A stretch of DNA of 64,000 bases from NCBI GenBank assembly GCA_035765195.1, contig DASTYC010000019.1, positions 234,891 through 298,890 on the forward strand. The letters run 5' to 3'. The DNA is from CALAED01 sp035765195 (GTDB lineage Bacteria > Actinomycetota > Actinomycetes > Streptosporangiales > Streptosporangiaceae). The notes under the pieces are model-generated. The model was not told the origin of the DNA. It saw nothing but the letters and a program-made list of their open reading frames with translations, and did not search any database. How positions within the stretch are numbered: position 1 is the first letter of the stretch; every line of letters starts with the position of its first letter. This document shows, piece by piece, positions 47,144-55,906 of this stretch. Position numbers and translations under genes: made by a program.

Positions 47144-48240
47144 TGCGTGACCGTTCCCTTCGCGTCCCTGGAGATCCGGGCGGCGAGCCGCTTCGCCGCG
47201 CCGACCCTGCCCTCGCCGACCGCCTTGGCGCGCAACTGCTCGGCCTCGGAGCCGAGGCCGAGCGCTCCCTCGGGGAGCCAGCAGGCCGAGTCGTGCCCCA
47301 CCCCGATGTCGGTCGCGGTGCCCACCGGACGGAGCGGGGGCTCCTCGGTGATGCAGCGGTCCATCACGTACGCGCACCGCGGGTGGAAGGCGCAGCCGGA
47401 CGGCACGTTGATGAGGCTCGGCGGCTGTCCCGGGATCGGCCTGAGCCGGTCCTTCGCCCCGGTGGACCCCGGGATGGACTCCAGCAGGCCCTTGGCGTAC
47501 GGGTGATGCGGCCGGTAGTACAGGGAGCGCCGGTCGGTCTGCTCGACCGGCTTGCCCGCATACATGACCAGCACGTCGTCGGCGATGTCCGCGATCACCC
47601 CGAGGTCGTGCGTGATCATGATGAGCGCGGTGTCGAACTCGCGCTGCAGGCGCAGCATCAGGTCGAGGATCTGGGCCTGGACCGTGGCGTCGAGCGCGGT
47701 CGTCGGCTCGTCGGCGATGATCAGCTTGGGATTCAGCGCCAGCGCCATCGCGATCATGGCGCGCTGCCGCATGCCGCCGGAGAATTGATGGGGAAAGTCA
47801 TCAACGCGCGCATTCGGCTGCGGAATACCGACAATGCCCAGCAACTCGACGGCGCGTTTACGAGCCTGGGCCTTGGTCGCCTCGGGCTCGTGCATCCGGA
47901 TCATCTCTATGATCTGCCAGCCGACTCGGTAGAGCGGATGGAGACTCGACAACGGGTCCTGGAAGATCATGCTGATCTGCGCGCCGCGCACCCGCCGCAG
48001 CTGGTCGGCGTTCATCTTGAGCAGGTCTTGCCCTTCGAAGAGCGCGGTGCCGCTGACGCGCGCGCCAGGGGTGAGGCCGAGCAGCGTCTGCGTCGCGACG
48101 CTCTTACCGGAGCCGGACTCCCCGACGATGCCCAGGGTGCGGCCCGAATCGACGCTGAAGGTGATTCCGCGAACTGCCTGTACCACGCCGTCCGAGGTAT
48201 TGAACGAGACCTGTAGGTCGTTGACCTCGAGAAGGCTCAT
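47140..48240 (-). CDS. Oligopeptide ABC transporter ATP-binding protein (OppD/DppD type)
   Basis: A 366-residue ATPase: Walker A GESGSGKSV, Q-loop MIFQDPLSSLHP, signature FSGGMRQRAMIAMALAL, Walker B LIIADEPTTALD, switch ITHDLGVI, and the C-terminal Cys motif GCAFHPRCAYVMDRC. It pairs with the OppF-type protein as a heterodimer. 158 bp separate it from the binding-protein gene, containing the hairpin at 48340-48375. Confidence 0.95.
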   Translation of the reverse strand: MSLLEVNDLQVSFNTSDGVVQAVRGITFSVDSGRTLGIVGESGSGKSVATQTLLGLTPGARVSGTALFEGQDLLKMNADQLRRVRGAQISMIFQDPLSSLHPLYRVGWQIIEMIRMHEPEATKAQARKRAVELLGIVGIPQPNARVDDFPHQFSGGMRQRAMIAMALALNPKLIIADEPTTALDATVQAQILDLMLRLQREFDTALIMITHDLGVIADIADDVLVMYAGKPVEQTDRRSLYYRPHHPYAKGLLESIPGSTGAKDRLRPIPGQPPSLINVPSGCAFHPRCAYVMDRCITEEPPLRPVGTATDIGVGHDSACWLPEGALGLGSEAEQLRAKAVGEGRVGAAKRLAARISRDAKGTVTQ

Positions 48241-48339
48241 GCTCTCCCCTTACGGGAACGTAAGAAATGACTTCTCACAGTAGATGGTGTGCGACGGTGC
48301 CAAGAACACCGGAGTGACCTGGCCTTTTCATACACCAGA

Positions 48340-48375
48340 GTGGGCGGGCACACCAGTTTCGGTCTGCCCGCCCAC
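48340..48375. terminator. Hairpin between binding-protein and ATPase genes
   Basis: GTGGGCGGGCA (48340-48350) pairs perfectly with TGCCCGCCCAC (48365-48375) around a 14-nt loop, 24 bp after the binding-protein stop. Partial termination here would give more binding protein than transporter, the usual stoichiometry for such systems. Confidence 0.65.
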
Positions 48376-48398
48376 GTGGCTCACCAATCAGTGAGGGC

Positions 48399-50216
48399 TT
48401 ACTTGCTCAGCCAGATGTTGGTGTAGTCGTACAGCTGCGCCGTCGACAGGAACAGGGCGTTGTGCACCCGGCTCGAGCGGGTCAGCGGCGTCTCCTGCAC
48501 CATGAAGGGCACGAAAGCCGCGTCCTTCATGATCTGCTGGTCGGCCTGCGCCCAGAGCCCGGCGGCTTCCTGCTGGGTCTTGGCCGCGAGTGCCTGGTCG
48601 ATCAGCTTGTTGGTGGCAGGGCTGTTGTAGCAGCCGTAGTTGGTCGACCCCTCACCGCAGGTCCGGCCGTCGAACAGCGGCACGAGGAAGGCGCGGGCGT
48701 TGTTACCCGGCCAGTCGGCGACCCAGCCCGGGCCGGCGATGTCCCACTTGCCCTCCTTGGAGGGAGCCGTGGCCGACAGGAACTTGCCGTAGAAGTCGTC
48801 CGGCGTGGTCGGCTGCAGCTTGGTGGGGATACCGCAGGCCTTCAGGTTGTCCGCGACCGACTGCGTCACCCTCGGGTGGTTGCTGGAGTTGCGGTAGACG
48901 TAGATCAGCGGTGACAGGCTGCTCTTGCCGATCTCCTTGAGGCCCTCGGCCAGCAGCGCCTTGCACTTGTTGGCGTCGCCCTGGAAGTTCGGCGTCGGGT
49001 AGAGGTCCGACTGCTGGTAGCCCGTGCTACCGGGGGGCAGCACCGTGGTCAGCGGCTTGTTGATGACACGGCCGCCGTAGATCTTCGCCAGCGCGTCCTT
49101 GTTGATGGCGTAGTTGATCGCCTGCCGGATCTTCAGGTTCGCCATCGCCTTGCTGTTGTTCGGGCTCTGGAAGTTGAACCGAAGCATCGGGTTGGAGTTC
49201 GCGCCGGGGTAGATGCCCAGACGCGGGTCCTTCGACGCACGCAGCGTGGCGATGGTGGTCGACGGCACGGCGTGGTCCCAGAGCAGGTCGGCGGTTCCCG
49301 CGTCGACCTGCTGCTCGGCGGCGTCCGGCGAGGCCTGGCCCTGGACGACCTGGATGCCGTCGACGTACGCCTTGCGCAGCGGGTCGGTCTCGGCCTTCCA
49401 AGCCGGGTTGCGGGTCAGGTCGATCTGCTTGGTGGCCACGTACTTCGTGATCTGGTACGGGCCGTTGGAGATCGTGTGCTGGCGCAGCTCGTCGCTGTCG
49501 GGGACGTACTGGTCGTACTCCTTCGGCGCCGGCGCCGCGAAGCCCATCGCCAAGATGTTGAGGAAGTCGGTGGCCGACTGGGTCAGCTTGAACTCGACCG
49601 TGTGGTCATCGACGGCCCTCATGCCGGCCACGTCGTGGCTGTTCTGATAGTCGGCCATCGCCTTGGCGTCGTCGTCCTTCACCTTGGCGTAGCCGTCACA
49701 GTAGGCGGTCATGCCCTCGATGGTCTGCTTGTAGTAGCCGATTCCACCGGAGGTGCCGTTGGGGTTCGGGTTGCACAGCCGCTTGATGCCCCGGATCACA
49801 TCGTCGGCCACGACCTCACGGACCGGCTGGGTGTTCCATTGCACGCCCGGCCGCATCTTGATCGTGTAGGTCTTGCCGTCGGCGCTGATGCCGCCGTTGG
49901 CCGTCGTGGGCAGCTCGGTGGCGATGTCCGGTACGACCTTGCTGCCTTCGGCCTGGTTGTTGGACGCCTTGTAGCTGAAGAGCCTGCGGGCCCAGGCACG
50001 CGACAGGGAGTCGGCAACCGTCGTGTAGGCCGAGGCGGTGTCGAGGTGGTCGACGTCGCCGGCGCCGACGATCTTAAGGGTGCCGCCGGTCTGCGGCTTG
50101 CCGCTGTCGGTGCCCGAGTCCCCGCTGGAGCCTCCGCCGCCGCCACAGGCGGCGAGGCTAATTGCCAGCGCGCCGATGCCGGCGGCCAGCGACAGCCCTC
50201 TCTTGTTCCGTGTCAT
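48399..50216 (-). CDS. Oligopeptide ABC transporter substrate-binding lipoprotein (family 5)
   Basis: A 605-residue extracytoplasmic solute-binding protein. It has a signal sequence with lipobox L-A-A-C near residue 23, then a Gly/Ser linker. The family 5 fold follows, with TGGTLKIVGAGDVDHLDTASAY, a central WNTQPVREVVADDVIRGIKRLCNP and a C-terminal FLVPLFDGRTCGEGSTNYGCYNSP segment with a probable disulfide. It captures peptides or similar substrates for the downstream importer. First gene of the operon, preceded by a 471-bp region without genes. Confidence 0.94.
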   Translation of the reverse strand: MTRNKRGLSLAAGIGALAISLAACGGGGGSSGDSGTDSGKPQTGGTLKIVGAGDVDHLDTASAYTTVADSLSRAWARRLFSYKASNNQAEGSKVVPDIATELPTTANGGISADGKTYTIKMRPGVQWNTQPVREVVADDVIRGIKRLCNPNPNGTSGGIGYYKQTIEGMTAYCDGYAKVKDDDAKAMADYQNSHDVAGMRAVDDHTVEFKLTQSATDFLNILAMGFAAPAPKEYDQYVPDSDELRQHTISNGPYQITKYVATKQIDLTRNPAWKAETDPLRKAYVDGIQVVQGQASPDAAEQQVDAGTADLLWDHAVPSTTIATLRASKDPRLGIYPGANSNPMLRFNFQSPNNSKAMANLKIRQAINYAINKDALAKIYGGRVINKPLTTVLPPGSTGYQQSDLYPTPNFQGDANKCKALLAEGLKEIGKSSLSPLIYVYRNSSNHPRVTQSVADNLKACGIPTKLQPTTPDDFYGKFLSATAPSKEGKWDIAGPGWVADWPGNNARAFLVPLFDGRTCGEGSTNYGCYNSPATNKLIDQALAAKTQQEAAGLWAQADQQIMKDAAFVPFMVQETPLTRSSRVHNALFLSTAQLYDYTNIWLSK

Positions 50217-50630
50217 GCGCCCTCCATTCGGCCCTTGGCCGATGCGCGTGAAACCATGGGTGAGTCGTGGCGTGACGCACCCATTCCAGTCAATCGATGT
50301 GAGAACACCCGCCGTTGACCGCCTTTGTCCAGCTCAGAACGATAAACACGTGGATGGGTTACCCAACTGTTCGCATCGCGAGACAACGCCGTGACGATGC
50401 CATAACCATGGGTGAAGGGCATGTCTCCCCTTGTTACCGGCTTAAGCAGGACAAGGCGCCCCAAGGCCGCCGCCGCGGCTGTGTCAACCTCCTACTTTTG
50501 CCCCCCGCGACGGCGATGTCGTGGCGCCACTCCCAAAGCCTCGCACATGGGTCGTCCCGGACCTTCGGCCAGGATCCCCCTTGCGTTGGCGCAGGTCCGG
50601 GGAACCGATCAGGCCTCTCCCTGAGATGAG
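50217..50630. promoter_or_regulatory. Upstream region of the oligopeptide operon
   Basis: This non-coding stretch must carry the operon promoter. Base composition between 50330 and 50410 is less GC-rich than the surroundings. I found no riboswitch, no clear -35/-10 pair and no convincing small gene in it. Confidence 0.35.
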
Positions 50631-50666
50631 TTCACGCCCCGGCGGGCGATGCCGCCGGGGCGTGAA
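50631..50666. terminator. 15-bp perfect hairpin downstream of ino1
   Basis: The arm 50631-50645 (TTCACGCCCCGGCGG) is the exact complement of 50652-50666, with a 6-nt loop. It starts 21 bp past the ino1 stop and would end that transcript before the oligopeptide operon. It lacks a T-tract but is the strongest stem in the window. Confidence 0.75.
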
Positions 50667-50687
50667 CTGAAGGGCGCGGTCAGTCGG

Positions 50688-51767
50688 TCAGCGCGGAAGC
50701 TCTCCGCGGATGAACTGCTCCACGGCCGCTCGGGCCTCGTCGTCGCTGTACTGCTCGGGTGGCGATTTCATGAAATAGGACGAAGCGGACAGAATCGGGC
50801 CGCCGATGCCGCGGTCCTTGGCGATCTTCGCGGCACGGAGCGCGTCGATGATGACGCCGGCGGAGTTGGGGGAGTCCCAGACCTCCAGCTTGTACTCCAT
50901 GTTGAGCGGGGTGTCGCCGAACGACTTGCCCTCCAGGCGAACGTAGGCCCACTTCCGGTCGTCGAGCCACGGCACGTGGTCGGACGGCCCGATGTGCACG
51001 TCGGCCTTGGCCATTTCGTGCGGGATCTGCGAGGTGACCGACTGGGTCTTGGAGATCTTCTTGGACATGAGCCGCTGGCGCTCCAGCATGTTCATGAAGT
51101 CCATGTTCCCGCCGAAGTTGAGCTGGTACGTGCGCAGCAGCTCGACGCCGCGGTCTTCGAACAGGCGGGCCATCACCCGGTGGGTGATGGTGGCGCCGAC
51201 CTGCGACTTGATGTCGTCGCCCACGATCGGCAGGCCCGCGTCCTCGAACTTCTTCGCCCACTCGGGGTCGCTGGCGATGAACACGGGGAGCGCGTTGACG
51301 AAGGCGACGCCGGCGTCGATGGCGCACTGGGCGTAGAAGCGGTCGGCCTCCTCGGACCCCACCGGGAGGTAGGAGACCAGGACGTCGGCCCGGGCTTCCT
51401 TGAGCGCCTGGACGACGTCGACCGGTTCGTTGTCGGACTCCTTGATGATCGCCCGGTAGTACTCGCCGAGCCCGTCGTGGGTGTGACCGCGCTGCACGGT
51501 GACGCCGGTCGGCGGGACATCGCAGATCTTGATGGTGTTGTTCTCGCTCGCGACGATCGCTTCGGACAGGTCCATGCCGACCTTCTTGGCGTCGACGTCG
51601 AACGCGGCGACGAACTCGATGTCGCCGACGTGGTAGTCGCCGAACTGGACATGCATCAGCCCGGGCACCCGGGTGCGGGGATCCGCGTCCTTGTAGTACT
51701 CGACCCCTTGGACGAGCGACGCGGCACAGTTGCCCACACCGACGATGGCTACGCGCACCGAACCCAT
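50688..51767 (-). CDS. ino1: Inositol-3-phosphate synthase
   Basis: A 359-residue NAD-dependent enzyme converting glucose 6-phosphate to 1L-myo-inositol 3-phosphate, the first step to phosphatidylinositol and mycothiol. It has N-terminal VAIVGVGNCAASLVQGVEYY, VGDDIKSQVGATITHRV, LNFGGNMDFMNMLE and the catalytic-lysine region MSKKISKTQSVTSQI. This is the short actinobacterial form. The ATG has AAGGAGCAAC upstream. It lies 40 bp after padR on the same strand, as Rv0046c follows Rv0047c in M. tuberculosis. Confidence 0.97.
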   Translation of the reverse strand: MGSVRVAIVGVGNCAASLVQGVEYYKDADPRTRVPGLMHVQFGDYHVGDIEFVAAFDVDAKKVGMDLSEAIVASENNTIKICDVPPTGVTVQRGHTHDGLGEYYRAIIKESDNEPVDVVQALKEARADVLVSYLPVGSEEADRFYAQCAIDAGVAFVNALPVFIASDPEWAKKFEDAGLPIVGDDIKSQVGATITHRVMARLFEDRGVELLRTYQLNFGGNMDFMNMLERQRLMSKKISKTQSVTSQIPHEMAKADVHIGPSDHVPWLDDRKWAYVRLEGKSFGDTPLNMEYKLEVWDSPNSAGVIIDALRAAKIAKDRGIGGPILSASSYFMKSPPEQYSDDEARAAVEQFIRGELPR

Positions 51768-51807
51768 CCGGTTGCTCCTTGTCTCCTAGCGGGGGGAACG
51801 CCGCGAG

Positions 51808-52482
51808 TCAGCGGTCGTCCTCGGATTTGTCATTAATTGGTCGGTCTGCTTCGGCCGCCCGATCGGCCCGGTCGGCCCGCTCCACCCGATCCGAGCGCGG
51901 CGCCGTGCCAGTCGTCGCCTGCTCGGCCCGCTCCCGCCCGATCAGCTCGTTCAGCCAGCGCACCTCGCGCTCGACCGACTCGAGCCCGTGGTTTTGCAGC
52001 TCGAGCGTGTAGCTGTCGACGCGCTCGCGAGTGCGGGCGAGCGCGGCGCGGAAGCCCTCGAGGCGCTCTTCGAGCCGGCTGCGCCGGCCCTCGAGGATGC
52101 GCAACCGTACATCCGCGCGCGTGTGGGCGAAGAAGGCGAAGTGAACTCCGAAGCCTTCGTCTTCCCACGACGCGGGCCCGGCCTCGGTGAGCAGATCCTG
52201 GAACCGCTCCTTGCCCTCGGCCGTGAGCTTGTAGACGATCTTGGAACGCCGGCTCTGCAGGGCGAGCGGCGGGTTCGCCGGCTCCTTCGGCCGGTCCTCG
52301 GTGATCAGCCCGCTGGCGAGCAGCTGCTTGAGGCACGGATAGAGGGAACCGTAGGAGAAGGCGCGGAACATGCCGAGCACGATGTTGAGCCGCTTGCGCA
52401 GCTCGTAGCCGTGCATGGGGGACTCGTGCAAGAGCCCCAGAACGGCGAACTCGAGCTCACGCGCGCCCTTCCTGCCGCTCAT
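51808..52482 (-). CDS. PadR family transcriptional regulator
   Basis: A 224-residue regulator. The PadR winged helix fills residues 1-95: ARELEFAVLGLLHESPMHGYELRKRL, AFSYGSLYPCLKQLLASGLI, and a beta wing RSKIVYKLTAEGKERF. A C-terminal coiled-coil dimer region (RLEERLEGFRAALARTRERVDSY) follows, then a charged tail with ADR repeats. ATG 52480-52482 is preferred; an ATG four codons upstream has a weaker site. It is co-directional with ino1 and divergent from the DUF5318 gene, and the 13-bp array lies in the divergent gap. PadR proteins usually autoregulate, so the array is its natural candidate operator. Confidence 0.92.
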   Translation of the reverse strand: MSGRKGARELEFAVLGLLHESPMHGYELRKRLNIVLGMFRAFSYGSLYPCLKQLLASGLITEDRPKEPANPPLALQSRRSKIVYKLTAEGKERFQDLLTEAGPASWEDEGFGVHFAFFAHTRADVRLRILEGRRSRLEERLEGFRAALARTRERVDSYTLELQNHGLESVEREVRWLNELIGRERAEQATTGTAPRSDRVERADRADRAAEADRPINDKSEDDR

Positions 52483-52540
52483 GCGCACCCCCATCCGCGA
52501 TTCGCGACCAGCGCCGCCGGCCGCCGAAGTTTCCGTATGC

Positions 52541-52644
52541 TATCGAGGCGATGTATCGCGGCAACGTATCGAAGTGACGTATCGCACAAACCTATCGCCA
52601 CGACCTATCGCCGCAATGTATCGACTCGATACATCGAGAAGATA
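52541..52644. repeat. Eight-unit 13-bp direct-repeat array (possible operator array)
   Basis: TATCG occurs at 52541, 52554, 52567, 52580, 52593, 52606 and 52619, exactly 13 bp apart seven times. An eighth unit (CATCG) follows at 52632. Conserved positions beyond TATCG are A/C at +6 and, for units 2 to 7, A-C/T-G/C just before TATCG, leaving 4 variable bases. A short palindrome GTATCGACTCGATAC overlaps unit 7. The period is not a multiple of three and the array is in the padR / DUF5318 divergent gap, so it is not coding. Confidence 0.9.
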
Positions 52645-52723
52645 CGTCCTCCTTCGGCCGCTGGCAAGCCGGGCGACACCGGCGATCTACCAGCCGTTTG
52701 CCGCGCGACGTAACCTGGGTCAC

Positions 52724-53113
52724 ATGCGGTCGCAGCGTGCCGTGGTCGACTATGGGCTCGCCCGCCGCGCCACCTTGGCGTCGCTCTGGTCGGGCCGGCT
52801 GGAGCTGACCGATGCCTGCGACGCCCATCCCTACTTGTTGCGCGCCGCCAAATACCATGGCGAGCCGACCGACAAGAGGTGCCCCGTCTGCCGCCGCGAG
52901 CGGCTCACTCACGTCACCTACGTCTACGGCGACGAGCTCGGCCGCGTGGCCGGCCGGGCCGCCGGGGCCGAGGAGCTCGCAGCGATGGCCCGTGAATACG
53001 GTGAATTTCGGGTCTATGTGGTGGAAGTGTGCCAAGGTTGTTCTTGGAACCACTTGACGGTGTCGTACATCCTCGGTCACGGCCGGCCCCGCAGCCGTGG
53101 GGCCGATCTCTGA
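52724..53113 (+). CDS. DUF5318 family protein with zinc-like Cys pairs
   Basis: A 129-residue protein corresponding to Rv0049 of M. tuberculosis. It starts MRSQRAVVDYGLARRATL. It has a pair CPVCRRERLTHVTY and later VEVCQGCSWNHL, giving four Cys in two CxxC knuckles, a plausible zinc ribbon. Function unknown. The ATG follows CCTGGGTCAC. Long in-frame sequence upstream crosses the repeat array and padR and is not considered coding. It precedes the penicillin-binding protein gene by 104 bp and may share its transcript. Confidence 0.85.
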   Translation: MRSQRAVVDYGLARRATLASLWSGRLELTDACDAHPYLLRAAKYHGEPTDKRCPVCRRERLTHVTYVYGDELGRVAGRAAGAEELAAMAREYGEFRVYVVEVCQGCSWNHLTVSYILGHGRPRSRGADL

Positions 53114-53217
53114 CGAGACTCTGACGTAAAAGACGCTGCAGGGCGGTCCCGCTCACTCGCCTGCGCAGTACTGTCGGACAACGGATCCCATCCGTTACCC
53201 CAGCTGAACGAGGTCGC

Positions 53218-55806
53218 GTGAGTAACACCAGCCACTACGGGCCAGAAATTGGACCAGATCGGCCGGGTGAGCCCACCACCCCCAGGACCGGCCGATCGGG
53301 CGGCGCGGCGCACCGCGCCGCATCAGGCATGCACGGCCGAATGGGACGCGCGGCCGCGACCGGCCGCGGCCTGCTGGCCGGGAAGGGCCAGGGGGCGCTC
53401 GGTCTCGGCGGGCTGGGCGGCCGAGGAAGGCGAGCCGGCGGCGACGGCGGCCGGGGTGGCCCCGGCGGCGGCTCTGGCGGCTCTGGCGGCTCTGGCGGCG
53501 GTCTCGGTGGCGGTGGCGGCCGGCGTCGCGCGAGGAAGACGCCGGAACGGACCGGCTGGCGCCGCTACATCCCGTCCTGGAAGGTGCTGCTCGGCCTCTC
53601 CGCGCTGGGCTTCCTCGGCGCGTGCACGCTGGTCGGCGTCGCGTACGCGATGACCCCCGTGCCCGAGACCCCCAACCAAGGCGTCGAGGACCAAGCGTCG
53701 ATCTTCTACTACCGCGACGGCAAGACCGAGATCGGCCGCATCGGGGTGAAGCGGCAGAGCGTCGAGCTCAAGCAGGTGCCCGGTCCCGTACAGGACGCCG
53801 TGCTGGCCGCCGAGAACCGCAGCTTCCGCTCCGACCCGGGCTTCTCGCCCACCGGCATCGCCCGCGCGGTGTGGAACAACGTCAGGGGCGGCGCCACCCA
53901 GGGCGGCTCGACGATCACCCAGCAGCTGGCCAAGAACTACTACTCCGATCCCACCAACCGGACGATGAGCCGGAAGTTCAAGGAGCTGTTCATCTCGGTC
54001 AAGCTCGAGAACAAGTACGACAAGGACCAGATCCTCCAGCTCTACCTGAACACCATCTATTTCGGCAGGGACACCTACGGCATCCAGGCGGCGGCGAAGG
54101 AGTACTTCCATACCAACGTCACGCGCCTGCGCGGCGACCAGGCCGCGCTGCTCGCCGGGATCATCCAGGACCCCAACAGGGATCCGCGTGACAAGGCCAA
54201 CCGGGCCTACGTCGCCCAGCGCTACGGCTATGTGCTCGACGGCATGGTCTCGATGGGCCGGCTGAGCCCCGACGCCGCCGCCAAGTACAAGACGCGGCTG
54301 CCGAAGGTCTACGCGGCGAGCAAGAGCGGCGCGTTCGCCGGCCAGAACGGCTATCTGCTGCAGCGCGCCAAGAACGCCCTGCACAGCATGGGCATCAGCG
54401 ACCAGATGATCTCCAAGAGCGGTTACCGGGTCGTCACCACCTGGGACAAGGAGCTCCAGGAGGCCGCCCGGCGGTCGGTGGAGAACTACAAGCGGCAAAA
54501 GGGCTTCGGCAAGGACGTCCGGATCGGGCTCGCCTCGATCGACGCCAGGAACGGCGAGATGCTCGCCGCGTACGGCGGCCCCGACTATCTCAAGCAGTAC
54601 TTCGACGACGCGTACCAAAGCCAGATCCAGGCGGGCTCGTCGTTCAAGCCGTACGTGCTCGCCGCCGGCCTCGAGCAGGGCATCGGACTGAAGAGCCTGT
54701 TCGACACCCGCTCGCCGCAGTGGTTCGACGGCCTGGGCAAGAGCGTCCGTCCGCGCACGCCCGGGTCGTTCAACTTCCGCAACGACGGCAACGAGCAGTT
54801 CGGCGTCAAAGATCTGGTGTTCTCGACCGCCCACTCGCTCAACACCGTGTACGTTCCGCTCGGCCTCAAGGCGGGCCTCGGCAACGTGGTGAAGGCGGCC
54901 GAGAACGCCGGCATCCCCGAAGACTCGCCCGACTTGACCGCCAAGGTCGGCGGTCTGTCGCTGGGTACGGCGGCGGTGCGCCCGCTGGATCAGGCGGCCG
55001 GCTTCGCCACCTTCGCCAACAAGGGACGCGCGAACACGCCGCACAGCATCAAGGCCGTCTACCTCAACGACAATGACAAGAAGCGCAACAAGGCCTGGAA
55101 GCGGCCCCGGCTGGAGAAGAAGAACCGCCCGGCGTTCGGCCCGGAAAGCGAGGGCATCGCCGCCGACGCGACCTACGCGATGCAGGCGGTCGTCAAGTAC
55201 GGCACGGGCACGCGGGCCCGGCTGCCCGACGGCCGGCCGGTGGCCGGCAAGACCGGTACCACCAACCAGAACAAGGCGGCGTGGTTCGTCGGCTACACGC
55301 CGCAGGTCTCCACCGCCGTCGCGATGTGGCGCCAAAAGGACACCAAGCGGGGGCCGAAGTTCTACTCGCTGCGCGGCATCGGCGGCTACAGCCAGATCTA
55401 CGGCGGCCAGCTGCCGGCCGACATCTGGCGCGACTACATGACGGTCGCGATGACCGGCAAGCAGGTCGAGCAGTTCCCGCCGCCGGCGAACATCGGCGAG
55501 ACGCACAAGTACGCCACCCCCACGCCGACCATCAAGACGCCGAAGCCGAATCCGAGGCGCGACTGCAACAGGTTCCCGTTCTTCCGGCCGCGGTGCCAGA
55601 ACCCGACCCCTACGCCGAACCCGACCTGCCAGCCGAACGGCGGCTTTGGCGGCCAGCCGTGCCCGAGCCCGAGCCCGACGCCGAACCAATGTGACCAGTT
55701 CCCCAACCTGCCCGGCTGCCGGAACAACGGCGGCGGTGGCGGCGGCGGTGACAGCCCCGCGACGACGCAGCAACTGAGCCAGAGCGTGGCACGTACCGAT
55801 GAATGA
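53218..55806 (+). CDS. Class A penicillin-binding protein (glycosyltransferase 51 + transpeptidase), copy 1
   Basis: An 862-residue bifunctional wall synthase. The disordered Gly/Arg-rich N-terminus (residues 1-105) leads to a transmembrane helix at about 122-145. The GT51 domain begins AAENRSF with catalytic E199 but Asn200 where EDxxF is usual; GGSTITQQLAKN and RKFKELFISVKLE are intact. The transpeptidase has S474-S-F-K477, S540-L-N542 and K678-T-G. A Pro/Thr tail (PTPTPNPTCQPN) ends in a Gly run. GTG start, AACGAGG upstream. Position corresponds to ponA1 (Rv0050). The paralogue lies directly downstream. Confidence 0.93.
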   Translation: MSNTSHYGPEIGPDRPGEPTTPRTGRSGGAAHRAASGMHGRMGRAAATGRGLLAGKGQGALGLGGLGGRGRRAGGDGGRGGPGGGSGGSGGSGGGLGGGGGRRRARKTPERTGWRRYIPSWKVLLGLSALGFLGACTLVGVAYAMTPVPETPNQGVEDQASIFYYRDGKTEIGRIGVKRQSVELKQVPGPVQDAVLAAENRSFRSDPGFSPTGIARAVWNNVRGGATQGGSTITQQLAKNYYSDPTNRTMSRKFKELFISVKLENKYDKDQILQLYLNTIYFGRDTYGIQAAAKEYFHTNVTRLRGDQAALLAGIIQDPNRDPRDKANRAYVAQRYGYVLDGMVSMGRLSPDAAAKYKTRLPKVYAASKSGAFAGQNGYLLQRAKNALHSMGISDQMISKSGYRVVTTWDKELQEAARRSVENYKRQKGFGKDVRIGLASIDARNGEMLAAYGGPDYLKQYFDDAYQSQIQAGSSFKPYVLAAGLEQGIGLKSLFDTRSPQWFDGLGKSVRPRTPGSFNFRNDGNEQFGVKDLVFSTAHSLNTVYVPLGLKAGLGNVVKAAENAGIPEDSPDLTAKVGGLSLGTAAVRPLDQAAGFATFANKGRANTPHSIKAVYLNDNDKKRNKAWKRPRLEKKNRPAFGPESEGIAADATYAMQAVVKYGTGTRARLPDGRPVAGKTGTTNQNKAAWFVGYTPQVSTAVAMWRQKDTKRGPKFYSLRGIGGYSQIYGGQLPADIWRDYMTVAMTGKQVEQFPPPANIGETHKYATPTPTIKTPKPNPRRDCNRFPFFRPRCQNPTPTPNPTCQPNGGFGGQPCPSPSPTPNQCDQFPNLPGCRNNGGGGGGGDSPATTQQLSQSVARTDE

Positions 55807-55906
55807 CACGGTAGGTTCCGGACTTATGCTCCTCGAGCGTGTGTCACGATGCGGCTGACCAACCGACGGTCGGCTCTCGACTCTGCCCCCTAGCGAACGA
55901 GGTTGT

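Noticed and set aside
50217..50630. Possible riboswitch or leader RNA before the oligopeptide operon
   Set aside because: No conserved aptamer pattern could be recognised by eye; a covariance-model search would be needed.
52415..52723. N-terminal extension of the DUF5318 protein through the 13-bp array
   Set aside because: The frame is open but the period 13 breaks codon repetition, it crosses into padR, and the conserved protein begins at 52724.
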